From: Bacteroidales bacterium UBA5382
GTDB lineage: Bacteria > Bacteroidota > Bacteroidia > Bacteroidales > Dysgonomonadaceae
DNA length: 64,000 nucleotides
Direction of reading: 5' to 3'
Assembly: GCA_002409745.1 (NCBI GenBank)
Contig: DHOU01000017.1
Location: forward strand, 1 to 64,000
Shown: in pieces, positions 1-7,970 of the stretch
Layout of the letters: each line of letters begins with the position of its first letter
Position numbering within the stretch: the stretch's first letter is position 1
Notes under the pieces: model-generated
The model's input: the letters and a program-made list of their open reading frames with translations, nothing else
What the model was told of the DNA's origin: nothing
Databases searched by the model: none
Program-made: the position numbers and the translations under genes

Positions 1-2793
1 CAGCATGATCAGCCCGATAAACGTTATCACGCTCAAAGTGGTGCCTGTAACAAAAAATGCCAGGATAACGCCTACCAGCATGAACGGAAGCGAGAACAAA
101 ATGATAAAAGGATCTTTGAAAGATTCGAATTCTGCCGACAGAACCATGAACACCAGCGCAATTCCCAACAAAAAGACCAACTTGAGAGATCTGAAAGCCG
201 ATGTCTGATCGTCTACCTGACCCGCCACTTCGGCGTTCACTCCTTCGGGGAGGTTGGCTTCATCCACCAGACGCTGCGCCGTTTCGAAAGCTTCTCCCAA
301 CGAAACGCCGTTTAAGCCGGCCGTCGCCTTCACATATCGTTGCTGCGAGCGGCGTTGAATTTCCACCGGACCGCTTTTTTCCACAATATCGGCAACAGCC
401 GACAAAGGAATCGATTGCCCCAGCAGGTTGGTGATCTGCATATCGCGCAATCCAGAGACCTCCCTGCGGTATTCGGGAGCGTAGCGGATCACAATGCCGT
501 AATCTTCCCCGCCTTCGGTAAAATCGCCCGACTCCGATCCGTAAAGATTCTGCCGCACCTGTGAGCCGATCATCGCCGCATTCAAGGCCAGTTGCGAGGC
601 TTTATCCTTATCGACCAGTATGTGGACTTCAATTTTTCCCTCATCAACCGTACTCGATACATTGGCGAACGATCCTTCGGCCTTCATCTTCTCTTCGAAA
701 TCGGAAGCCGCGGCGCGAATCGATTCCAAATCGTTTCCCGAAACAATAATCTCGATAGGATCTTTATTGCCTCCCATAGCGGTTGCCACGGCGCTGCCGC
801 CTTTCACGCTCACTTTATCTATTTGCGGAATAGCTTCCACTTTGCCTCGGATGGCGTCGGCTATTTGCGCGGCGCTGCGGTTACGCTGTTCGATGGGGAT
901 AAGACGGCAAAGCACCGTGCCCACGTTTTTCCCTTCTTTAAAACCAACCGTTGTGAGCACTCCCGAAGGGGTTTGCCCCGAAATAGAGGCGACGGCGCCC
1001 TCTTTTATTTCGGGAATCCCGTCGAGCATGATTTCAAGTATTTGCTGCCCGATGCTGTCGGTCTTTTCCGCAGAACTTCCCACTTCGGTTTCATACACTA
1101 CGTACACCGTGCCGGCGTCAAAATCGGGAATATAGTCCGTGCCGATACGCTTGCCTAATAACATCGTTATCACAAACACCGCCAATGCCGTACATAGTAT
1201 GGGAGTTTTGTGGAAGACCGCCCATCCGAGTGTTTTGCGGTATCCGTTATCGATTTTTTGAAATGCTTTTTCGCTGGCCATATAAAGCTTTGAACGATGT
1301 TGCTCTTTTTTGTCGCGGGGCGCTTCTTTCAGCAATTTCGAAGACATCATCGGCGTAAGCGTCAGCGCAGTGAAAAGGGACACCAGCATGCACACGCAAG
1401 TAAGCACGGCCAACTGTTTGAACATAATCCCCACAAGTCCCTGTATAAACATCAGCGGCAGGAACACCATAATGATGGTGAGCGTGGCGGTGGCAATGGA
1501 CAGTCCCATCTCGGAAGTGCCGAAGATAGCCGCCTGCTTGAGCCTTGAACCTTTGTCGATATGCTGCGTGATGTTTTCGAGTACCACAATCGCATCATCC
1601 ACCACCATCCCGATAGAAACGACCAGCGCCATGAGCGAAAACACATTAATGGTATAGTCCATGATATACATGGCGATAAACGCGGCGATGAGCGATACGG
1701 GCATCGAAACGAAAACAATCAGTCCCGACCGCCACTCGCGCAGGAACAAGAGCACGACCAGCGTGACGAATATAAGGGCATCCCGAAGGGTAGTGCTTAG
1801 GCTGTCGATAGATTTGACGACGATTTCGTCGGAGCCGACCACTTCATGCACCCGCAAATCGGACGGCAATTGCGGCACGATCTTTTCCATTTCTTTGCGT
1901 ACCGCATCCGCCACGTTCACCGTGTTGGCGCCCGATTGTTTCTGCACCATCAACGCCACCCCTTCACCCATATGGTTGCGGGTGAAGGCCTCTTTTTCCT
2001 GAAAAGAATCCTCCACGGCAGCCACATCTTTCAGGCGGATAACCTGTCCGTTGACAGCCTTGAGCACGGTGTTTTTTATTTCCTCGACCGACTCGAACTT
2101 GGCGGGCATGCGCACGGTGAAATCATAAACGCCCATGTTGATGTTTCCGGCCGGCACGTTGATGTTGTTTGCCTGCAACATAAGGGATACCTGTGCGGCC
2201 GACAACCCGTAGGCCGACAACCGTTGCGGATCGATATTCACTTCGATCTCGCGCTCGGGTTGGCCCAAATAAACGACCGTCCCCACGCCTTCCACCTTGC
2301 GCAACGGGGCGGCGATTCGGTCTTCCACAATATGTTCGATGCCATTGTAATGTTCCTCGGCATTAATGGCGTACACCACCACCGGAAGCATCGACGAATT
2401 GATCTTATAGATGACCGGCTGGCCGGCATCGTCGGGCAACTCGCTCTTCACCAACTCTATCAGGTCGCGCGCATTATTGGCGGCCGAAGTGACGTCGCTC
2501 CCCCATTCATACAAGAGTTGGACGAACGACACGTTTTCTTTCGATGTGGAATTGATCTCCGTCAGGCTTTCGGCGCCGGCAAGCACGGTTTCCAACGGTT
2601 TGGTTACCTGTTCCTCCACCTCGTTGGCCGAAGCTCCGGGATAAACGGTAATGACCGTGACGGAAGGGAACTCCATCGACGGCATCAGGTCGATCGGCAA
2701 CATCTTCATCGCTACAATTCCGAGCAGGATGATCGCCAGGAACAGCATGAGCGTTGCGGTTGGTCTTCTTACGGATATTTCGGGTAATTTCAT
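1..2793 (-). CDS. RND efflux transporter, inner-membrane permease (partial, C-terminus off window)
   Basis: The product is a proton-driven RND (AcrB/MexB, HAE1-like) permease that exports drugs or other amphiphiles with the adaptor and TolC proteins encoded just upstream. Translation from the ATG at 2791-2793 gives MKLPEISVRRPTATLMLF, the usual cytoplasmic start and first membrane helix. A long periplasmic porter region follows, then the helix 2-4 region with GMVVDDAIVVLENI, the conserved proton-relay area of the family. The frame stays open to position 1, so roughly the first 930 of about 1,030 residues are present and the end lies outside the window. It starts 9 bp after the adaptor gene and must share its transcript. 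The class is clear; the substrate cannot be read from sequence. Confidence 0.95.
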   Translation of the reverse strand, partial: MKLPEISVRRPTATLMLFLAIILLGIVAMKMLPIDLMPSMEFPSVTVITVYPGASANEVEEQVTKPLETVLAGAESLTEINSTSKENVSFVQLLYEWGSDVTSAANNARDLIELVKSELPDDAGQPVIYKINSSMLPVVVYAINAEEHYNGIEHIVEDRIAAPLRKVEGVGTVVYLGQPEREIEVNIDPQRLSAYGLSAAQVSLMLQANNINVPAGNINMGVYDFTVRMPAKFESVEEIKNTVLKAVNGQVIRLKDVAAVEDSFQEKEAFTRNHMGEGVALMVQKQSGANTVNVADAVRKEMEKIVPQLPSDLRVHEVVGSDEIVVKSIDSLSTTLRDALIFVTLVVLLFLREWRSGLIVFVSMPVSLIAAFIAMYIMDYTINVFSLMALVVSIGMVVDDAIVVLENITQHIDKGSRLKQAAIFGTSEMGLSIATATLTIIMVFLPLMFIQGLVGIMFKQLAVLTCVCMLVSLFTALTLTPMMSSKLLKEAPRDKKEQHRSKLYMASEKAFQKIDNGYRKTLGWAVFHKTPILCTALAVFVITMLLGKRIGTDYIPDFDAGTVYVVYETEVGSSAEKTDSIGQQILEIMLDGIPEIKEGAVASISGQTPSGVLTTVGFKEGKNVGTVLCRLIPIEQRNRSAAQIADAIRGKVEAIPQIDKVSVKGGSAVATAMGGNKDPIEIIVSGNDLESIRAAASDFEEKMKAEGSFANVSSTVDEGKIEVHILVDKDKASQLALNAAMIGSQVRQNLYGSESGDFTEGGEDYGIVIRYAPEYRREVSGLRDMQITNLLGQSIPLSAVADIVEKSGPVEIQRRSQQRYVKATAGLNGVSLGEAFETAQRLVDEANLPEGVNAEVAGQVDDQTSAFRSLKLVFLLGIALVFMVLSAEFESFKDPFIILFSLPFMLVGVILAFFVTGTTLSVITFIGLIML

Positions 2794-2802
2794 TTTACTG
2801 TC

Positions 2803-3867
2803 TTATTCTTGATTCGCTATTTCAACGGCCGAACCCTCGTCCAATTTATTTTTCCCGTCGATGACCACCCGTTCGCCGGCCGTGATTCCGTCGATATAAA
2901 GGAGGCTACCTTTGGCGATCCCCCGGGATATTTTTCTGCGCGAAACGGTGCGGTTGTCGTCATTGACAATAAAAACATATTCATCGCCGGTACCTTGCTT
3001 TCGAAGCAGGGCGTTGACGGGAACAAACACGCCGGTTGCTTCCGGCATCAAAATAGCGGTGCGGCAATACATCCCGGGTTTTAATTTCATATCGTTATTG
3101 GGAACGCTGATTTCGACCGTTGAGGTACGGGTCATCGGCGACAAAACGGGCGAGAGGTAACTGACCTTCCCCGCCACGCTTTTACCGGGATAGGCGTCGA
3201 AGAGCAACTCTGCATTCTGTCCGCGGCGGATGGAAGCGATCTCTTTTTCGTTGACTTCCACACAGACTTTAAGCGGATTGAGCTGGCGGATGGTCACAAT
3301 GCCGCTTTGCAGGCTCATATCGGATCCTACCGAGGGTATAAAGGAATAATTTTCGCCCTCTTGCACCGATATGTCGGTCAATATGCCGCCAAACGGCGCT
3401 TGGATAGACGTGTTTTTCTTCAACATTTCCACTTTCGATTGCGAGGCGTCGAACCGAGCCTTGAGGTGATCGTAATCGATCTGGCTCACACTCTCTTTTT
3501 CGCGCAAACGCGCCATCCGTTCCAGATCTTTGCGGAGCGTCTCCATCTCAATCTGCGCCTGAATGAGCAACTCGTCCGACATCTCGACAATCAACGCCCC
3601 CGAGGGCACATAACTGCCTTTTGCATAATGAATCTTCTCTACACGTCCGGGGATGGAGGCGCCCAAATTCGCTTCCTTATTGGCCTTCGCCGTTCCGGTG
3701 AAAGTCAATTCGGGAGTATATTCCATTGTCTTGGCTACAAATACGGTCACCCGGGTATTTGCAGCGGCAGGATCAGCTTCGCTGTTTCCTCCCGTCTTTT
3801 TGTTGCATCCTGTCGCCAAAAAGGCAAGCAGGCAGGCGGCGTACATCATTTTATTTTTCAGTTGCAT
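2803..3867 (-). CDS. RND efflux periplasmic adaptor (membrane fusion) lipoprotein
   Basis: This is a 354-residue membrane fusion protein linking the RND pump to the outer-membrane channel. A lipoprotein signal ends in LATGC with Cys21 as the likely lipidated residue. The expected order follows: a first lipoyl half (about 65-100), a short alpha-hairpin (about 105-150), the second lipoyl half with IQAPFGGILTDI (about 155-170), then beta-barrel and membrane-proximal domains ending near RVVIDGKNKLDEGSAVEI. The hairpin is short, as in many Bacteroidetes adaptors. It lies between the TolC-like gene (44 bp away) and the RND gene (9 bp away) on one strand, which supports a tripartite pump operon. Confidence 0.93.
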   Translation of the reverse strand: MQLKNKMMYAACLLAFLATGCNKKTGGNSEADPAAANTRVTVFVAKTMEYTPELTFTGTAKANKEANLGASIPGRVEKIHYAKGSYVPSGALIVEMSDELLIQAQIEMETLRKDLERMARLREKESVSQIDYDHLKARFDASQSKVEMLKKNTSIQAPFGGILTDISVQEGENYSFIPSVGSDMSLQSGIVTIRQLNPLKVCVEVNEKEIASIRRGQNAELLFDAYPGKSVAGKVSYLSPVLSPMTRTSTVEISVPNNDMKLKPGMYCRTAILMPEATGVFVPVNALLRKQGTGDEYVFIVNDDNRTVSRRKISRGIAKGSLLYIDGITAGERVVIDGKNKLDEGSAVEIANQE

Positions 3868-3911
3868 CGTTGTATCTATCTGTTTATTTCATTTTAAAGA
3901 ATGAGTGACGG

Positions 3912-5411
3912 CTATGGCACATACCGGTAAATCTGTCCGGTGGATTTTTCGAGTTCCAGGCGGGTAGTCTTTACCTCCACCAGCGCATCGATATAGGTCG
4001 ATGAGGCGCTTTCCCATTGCGTTTGCGCCTCGAGCAATTCACTCAGACGGCTTATCCCCTCGCGTAAATTATCTTTTGTCACGCGCATATTTTCCGCGGC
4101 CTGTTGTTTGGAAAGTTTGGCCATTTCGGCTTTTTTCAGCGCCTCGGCATATTGATACCGGCTCCGGCGGATTTGCAAATCGATCATTTCACGCGCTTCA
4201 TCGAGCTCGAGTTGCGCTTTTTGCTTTTTTAATTTTGCCGCATTCAGCTCGTATTTACGTTCTCCCCATGTAAAAACGGGAATCTTCACCACCACGCCCA
4301 CGCTCCAATCGCCGCCGAACTCCTCTTTCAGTCCGTCGTAAGGGTTGGGGTTCATCCATCCGTAACTCCCGGCAAGCGCGATATCGGGCATAAATTTTGC
4401 GCGTTCGATATTTTTATTCGATTCCATGATGCCCACTTTCTCTTTCAGCATCGATATCTCCGCCCTGTTTTCGGGCGAAATATCCGGAGGCATCAGGCTG
4501 TCTGTGCGGAGCGGAGCCTCTTCCATTGTTCCCGGCGCCACCTCAATGCCGGTATCTTTCAACCCGATGATCTGCGCCAGCGCCATCTTCGAGAGCGCCA
4601 ACCCGTTTTCGGCTTCCAGCGTTTTCAACTTCGATTCGTTCTGCTTCACCTGCGCCTTCAACAAGTCGTTGCGGGTAATAATCCCCTCGCCATGCATATT
4701 CAGCAAATCGGTAACGAGTTGGTCGAGCAGTTTTTCATACGAATGGGCCAGCTTTACTTTTTCCTGTAACGATACTACGCGCCAAAACGCTTCATCGGTT
4801 TTGACGATTGTTTCCGCTTTGACAAGCAAGACGTTTTTTCCGGAGATATTTTCGGCGCGCCGGGCAATCCGGTTGGCCTCGGTGATTTTAAAGCCGGTAA
4901 AGAGGGGTTGCATCACGCTAAAGCCGGCATAATAAAGATTTTTCCGCTCGAGGACCAGTTTGTCGGCCGGCAGCATGGCGTAGTTTTTAAATACGGGGTT
5001 TCCCGAAGCGTCGGTGACAGGCGCCCCTGTTTGCGGATTCAACACAAGGGTATTCATCGCCGTAGCGGGGTCTTTCAGCGCTTCGGGATTGAACCTTCCC
5101 GTTTGGGGGTCGATGGTATTGTACGGTACTGCCGGCAGGAACAGGTCGTTTTCCAACAGCTTGATATCGCTGCCCGTACGCATGTATCCGCCGCCGAAAT
5201 TAATCTTGGGCAGATAATGGGTCATCGCCGTTCGTTTGGTAAGGGCTGCCGTTTGCCGTTCGTTTTGCGCCATCCTGATCTTTTTGTTCTCTTTGAGAGC
5301 CATTTCCCTGCACGCTTCCAGCGTAAGCGTTTGCTGGGCATACAGGAAAGGAAAGTTCGCGAACAATTGCAACGCCAGCAGGCAAATAAAATAGTATTTC
5401 CGCATATCCAT
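3912..5411 (-). CDS. TolC-family outer membrane efflux channel
   Basis: This 499-residue protein is the outer-membrane exit duct of the pump. An N-terminal signal peptide ends around FPFLYAQQ. Two OEP (outer membrane efflux protein) repeats follow, with long amphipathic helices such as the region around ALKKAEMAKLSKQQAAENMR and the terminal SELLEAQTQWESASSTYIDA motif typical of TolC relatives. Length and repeat layout fit the family. It is the first gene of the operon TolC-adaptor-RND, and a -7-like promoter box lies about 40 bp upstream of the start. The neighbouring two-component genes are on the same strand but have a 150-bp gap, so they are probably transcribed separately. Confidence 0.93.
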   Translation of the reverse strand: MDMRKYYFICLLALQLFANFPFLYAQQTLTLEACREMALKENKKIRMAQNERQTAALTKRTAMTHYLPKINFGGGYMRTGSDIKLLENDLFLPAVPYNTIDPQTGRFNPEALKDPATAMNTLVLNPQTGAPVTDASGNPVFKNYAMLPADKLVLERKNLYYAGFSVMQPLFTGFKITEANRIARRAENISGKNVLLVKAETIVKTDEAFWRVVSLQEKVKLAHSYEKLLDQLVTDLLNMHGEGIITRNDLLKAQVKQNESKLKTLEAENGLALSKMALAQIIGLKDTGIEVAPGTMEEAPLRTDSLMPPDISPENRAEISMLKEKVGIMESNKNIERAKFMPDIALAGSYGWMNPNPYDGLKEEFGGDWSVGVVVKIPVFTWGERKYELNAAKLKKQKAQLELDEAREMIDLQIRRSRYQYAEALKKAEMAKLSKQQAAENMRVTKDNLREGISRLSELLEAQTQWESASSTYIDALVEVKTTRLELEKSTGQIYRYVP

Positions 5412-5450
5412 TTTTTCTCAACCGGTTTATGAGTTCTAAAAAAACAGAAG

Positions 5451-5458
5451 CAAAAATA
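5451..5458 (-). promoter_or_regulatory. Putative -7 promoter box of the efflux operon
   Basis: On the minus strand the sequence is TATTTTTG, matching the Bacteroidetes -7 consensus TAnnTTTG. It would give a leader of about 35 nt before the TolC-like gene. I find no good TTTG -33 box 19-21 bp upstream. Confidence 0.45.
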
Positions 5459-5560
5459 AGCGGTTTTCCCTCCGGCTAAGAGGAAAAACATACCGAAGCG
5501 TTCTTTTTGAATGCCGAAGCAACCGCAACCGTTCATGAAACGCCGGGGGGCGCATCGTTT

Positions 5561-6325
5561 TTACCCGTTACAGCGCATCCATTCCTTGAATTCACCGGTA
5601 CGCGCCCGGCTCACGATAATTCTCTCGGGAGTTTTTACGGAAAGGTTAACAGCCAGCTTGCCTCCAAACCACACGGTCAGGTCTACTATGGCGCGATGCG
5701 ACACGATGTATTGCCGGTTCGCACGAAAGAAAACCGCGGGATCCAACTGTCTCGACAATTCATCGAGAGAACTGTCAACCAGAAATCGACGGCCGTCGAG
5801 GCAAAAAACGTCGGCCATTTTGTATTCGGTACGGATGTAAGCTATTTCGTCCGCAGAAAGGGGGATCAGCTTGTCCTTATAGGGAATGAGAAAGTGTTTT
5901 TTAAAGGTGCCTTTCGTTTCCCGGATCGACCCGACGATTTGGGAAACGAGTTCCTCATTATTGTTTTTAAAGGAAAAGTATTTGAGTTTGTTAAGCGCTT
6001 TTTCGAGGTTCTTTTTATTGATGGGTTTCAGCAAGTAATCGATGCTGTTTACTTCAAAGGCTTTCAATGCATACTCGTCGTAGGAGGTAGTAAAGATCAG
6101 CGGGCAGCGAATCTCGATCTTCTCAAAAATTAAAAACGCATCTCCATCGGCAAGATGGATATCGATAAAAGCCACATCGGGCGCCGCGTTTTCCGAAAAC
6201 CACTCGACACTCTCTTCCACACTCTGCAATACGGCAATAACGTCCACGGTTGCGTCCACTGCCTTTATCTGGCGTTTCAGATTCTCCGCCGCCACATACT
6301 CATCTTCAATAATGACCGCTTTCAT
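5561..6325 (-). CDS. LytTR-family response regulator
   Basis: This 254-residue protein has a receiver domain (1-115) and a LytTR DNA-binding domain (about 150-250). In the receiver the acidic pair is Glu7/Asp8, the phospho-acceptor is Asp55 in AFIDIHL, the switch Thr is near 79-80, and Lys100 lies in DYLLKP. The LytTR part carries the characteristic IAYIRTEYKMADVFCLDGRR beta-hairpin and RQYIVSHRAI. The gene begins 4 bp after the kinase gene stops, so the two are surely co-transcribed. The efflux operon lies directly downstream on the same strand and is a possible target, which is inference from position only. Confidence 0.94.
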   Translation of the reverse strand: MKAVIIEDEYVAAENLKRQIKAVDATVDVIAVLQSVEESVEWFSENAAPDVAFIDIHLADGDAFLIFEKIEIRCPLIFTTSYDEYALKAFEVNSIDYLLKPINKKNLEKALNKLKYFSFKNNNEELVSQIVGSIRETKGTFKKHFLIPYKDKLIPLSADEIAYIRTEYKMADVFCLDGRRFLVDSSLDELSRQLDPAVFFRANRQYIVSHRAIVDLTVWFGGKLAVNLSVKTPERIIVSRARTGEFKEWMRCNG

Positions 6326-6329
6326 CTTA

Positions 6330-7460
6330 TTATTTCCCCATGTTCAGATAATTTTTATAGATATCGGCTTCTTTGATAAGCGGCACCTCAACCGTAAAAG
6401 CCGAACGGTCCGAACGAATGACAATCTCCTTCCCGAACATCAGCCGGAACCGCTCATTCAGGTTTGCCAGCCCGAGACCGTTACTGTCTTTTTCACCCAT
6501 TTTCTTTTGCAGGTTGTTTTTCACCCGTATCGTATCCTGAGGAGTCGATTCGATCACGATATCCAGCGGATTACGCAAGCTTACCACATTGTGCTTTACG
6601 GCGTTTTCAATCAACAACTGCAATGCCGAGGGAAGCGTATAATACTCTTTGTATTTTTCGTCGATGCCGATTTTGACATTCAACCCGTTGTTATAGCGTA
6701 TTTTCATAAGATAGATATACGATCCGGCAAACTTCAATTCTTCCGATAGTTTAATTACTTCGCGATTCTGCATGGCAAAGCGAAACACTACCGTAAGCTG
6801 TTCCAGATATTCACGCGCCCGCTCATCATCGTAACCGATCAGTCCGTTCAACGTATTCAGCGAGTTGAACAGGAAGTGGGGGTTCGTTTGATTTTTCAGC
6901 ACATTGTAGCGATTTCGCAGATTCTCGATAATTAAGTCCTGATTCTCGGTTACTTTTTTCTGATTTTGATTGATAAAATAGATGAGCGCCGTAAACAGAA
7001 ACGAAATAATTAGGATCACCGTGTCTTTCACATAATGCAGCGTGGAATAGGTTGTCGGCGAAACTTCTTCGCGAAACCACCACCATTGTGTTTTTGAAAT
7101 GACGGGACTCAAAAGAATGACAAGGACGAACAGGCTCGATAAAATCAGCCACATCACCGCCGGACGTTTCCGGAAACGGGTTATTGTGGTGAATTGCAGG
7201 CGGAAAAGAATATAAATGAGCAGCGTATTGACAAGCAATGTAAAGAATGACTGTAGGGATACCATATCTTTGAGACGGATCGCATGCTTATCGTTCAGCG
7301 ACACGGAATAGTACAGCGACGATGATAACATTACAAGCGCCAAAATAAAACTGATAATAATAGCTGCCCTGATAGCCGTCTTCTTGTCATAGTTGAGAAT
7401 GAACGGCTTCTTTTTTTGCAGCTTTATTTTCGACAACTTTTCTTTCATCCTTATAACCAT
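6330..7460 (-). CDS. LytS/YehU-type sensor histidine kinase
   Basis: This membrane kinase partners the adjoining LytTR regulator. It has about four hydrophobic segments in the N-terminal half, a short coiled linker, then the His_kinase domain with QTNPHFLFNSLN, whose His is the phosphorylation site. A HATPase end follows with LLIENAVKHNVV (N box) and GLGLANLNERF. The reading frame is open up to 7520. I prefer the Met at 7460 (or the one at 7448) because a TATATTTG box ends only 4 nt upstream of 7460, so a start further upstream would not be on that transcript. No extracellular sensor domain is evident. Confidence 0.9.
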   Translation of the reverse strand: MVIRMKEKLSKIKLQKKKPFILNYDKKTAIRAAIIISFILALVMLSSSLYYSVSLNDKHAIRLKDMVSLQSFFTLLVNTLLIYILFRLQFTTITRFRKRPAVMWLILSSLFVLVILLSPVISKTQWWWFREEVSPTTYSTLHYVKDTVILIISFLFTALIYFINQNQKKVTENQDLIIENLRNRYNVLKNQTNPHFLFNSLNTLNGLIGYDDERAREYLEQLTVVFRFAMQNREVIKLSEELKFAGSYIYLMKIRYNNGLNVKIGIDEKYKEYYTLPSALQLLIENAVKHNVVSLRNPLDIVIESTPQDTIRVKNNLQKKMGEKDSNGLGLANLNERFRLMFGKEIVIRSDRSAFTVEVPLIKEADIYKNYLNMGK

Positions 7461-7464
7461 GCGG

Positions 7465-7472
7465 CAAATATA
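7465..7472 (-). promoter_or_regulatory. Putative -7 box immediately before the sensor kinase start
   Basis: The minus strand reads TATATTTG, then 4 nt, then ATG. This fits TAnnTTTG and would place the transcription start at or next to the ATG, giving a leaderless or nearly leaderless message. No convincing -33 box is seen. Confidence 0.4.
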
Positions 7473-7483
7473 CGCAAAAACAT

Positions 7484-7536
7484 CAAAAAAAGATCCCGAT
7501 AAGCCGGCGGTTATCAACAACCGTTCATCGGGATCT
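7484..7536 (-). terminator. Rho-independent terminator upstream of the sensor kinase
   Basis: A perfect 10-bp outer stem (AGATCCCGAT with ATCGGGATCT, 7491-7500 and 7527-7536) encloses an inner CGGTT/AACCG stem. On the minus strand it is followed by a run of T at 7484-7490. It would stop a minus-strand transcript just before the kinase promoter. The upstream peptidase gene already has its own terminator near 7.9 kb, so this one must serve another transcript. Confidence 0.7.
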
Positions 7537-7745
7537 GTAATTGAGGAACAATCTATTAGAGGAGATTGTCCTAACCAAACGATTCTCTCTTCCGGTTCAT
7601 TTGTTTCGCCCTCCGGATACTATTCTTCCCCGGATTTGAAACGTTGTTTTTTCCATCCGAAAATGGGTGGAAGGCCGGGACAATCTCTTTACGGTCTTTC
7701 GCAGCCTTTTTTCTTTTTGTCAAAATCGGTAACCGATGCCGATTG
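7484..7745 (-). ncRNA. Candidate structured leader or small RNA (unassigned)
   Basis: A TACCTTTG box at 7749-7756 could start a transcript of about 255 nt that ends at the terminator above. Within it the minus strand can form ATCGG-TTA-CCGAT, a TCCCGG/CCGGGGA stem enclosing CCAT-TTTCGG-ATGG, and a bulged 9-bp hairpin at 7545-7571. A nine-codon open frame, MNRKRESFG (7571-7600), has GGAGG 9 nt before its ATG. I recognise no Rfam family. It may be a small RNA or a leader with attenuation; it may also be unstructured spacer. Confidence 0.3.
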
Positions 7746-7881
7746 ACGCAAAGGTAGGGTATTACTCCGCGTCTGCTGCGGAAAAAACACCCAACCGAAA
7801 AATTCGACAACCGAAATGCAAAAAAGCCCTATCGAAGTGTCTTGTCCCGGAATAGATTTACCGGCCAAAGGAGGCGGTCTT

Positions 7882-7920
7882 AAAAAAGGCTGTTCCAAAA
7901 TAGGTTTTTGGAACAGCCTT
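7882..7920 (-). terminator. Rho-independent terminator of the S9 peptidase gene
   Basis: A 15-bp perfect stem, AAGGCTGTTCCAAAA (7886-7900) with its complement (7906-7920) and a 4-nt loop, is followed on the minus strand by six T. It lies about 50 bp after the peptidase stop codon. Confidence 0.85.
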
Positions 7921-7970
7921 ATCAGTCGCCCGATCTCAGGCGCCCTTTCTTCCTCTTATGCCGGTGCCGG

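Noticed and set aside
592..1158. Long plus-strand frames across the RND gene
   Set aside because: They are antisense frames of a clear RND transporter on the minus strand, with no recognisable protein pattern.
7461..7520. Upstream start for the sensor kinase at 7520
   Set aside because: It would read through a terminator stem and the putative promoter of the gene.
7620..7690. tRNA-like GTTTCAAATCC on the minus strand
   Set aside because: It resembles a T-loop, but no acceptor, anticodon or D arm can be folded around it.
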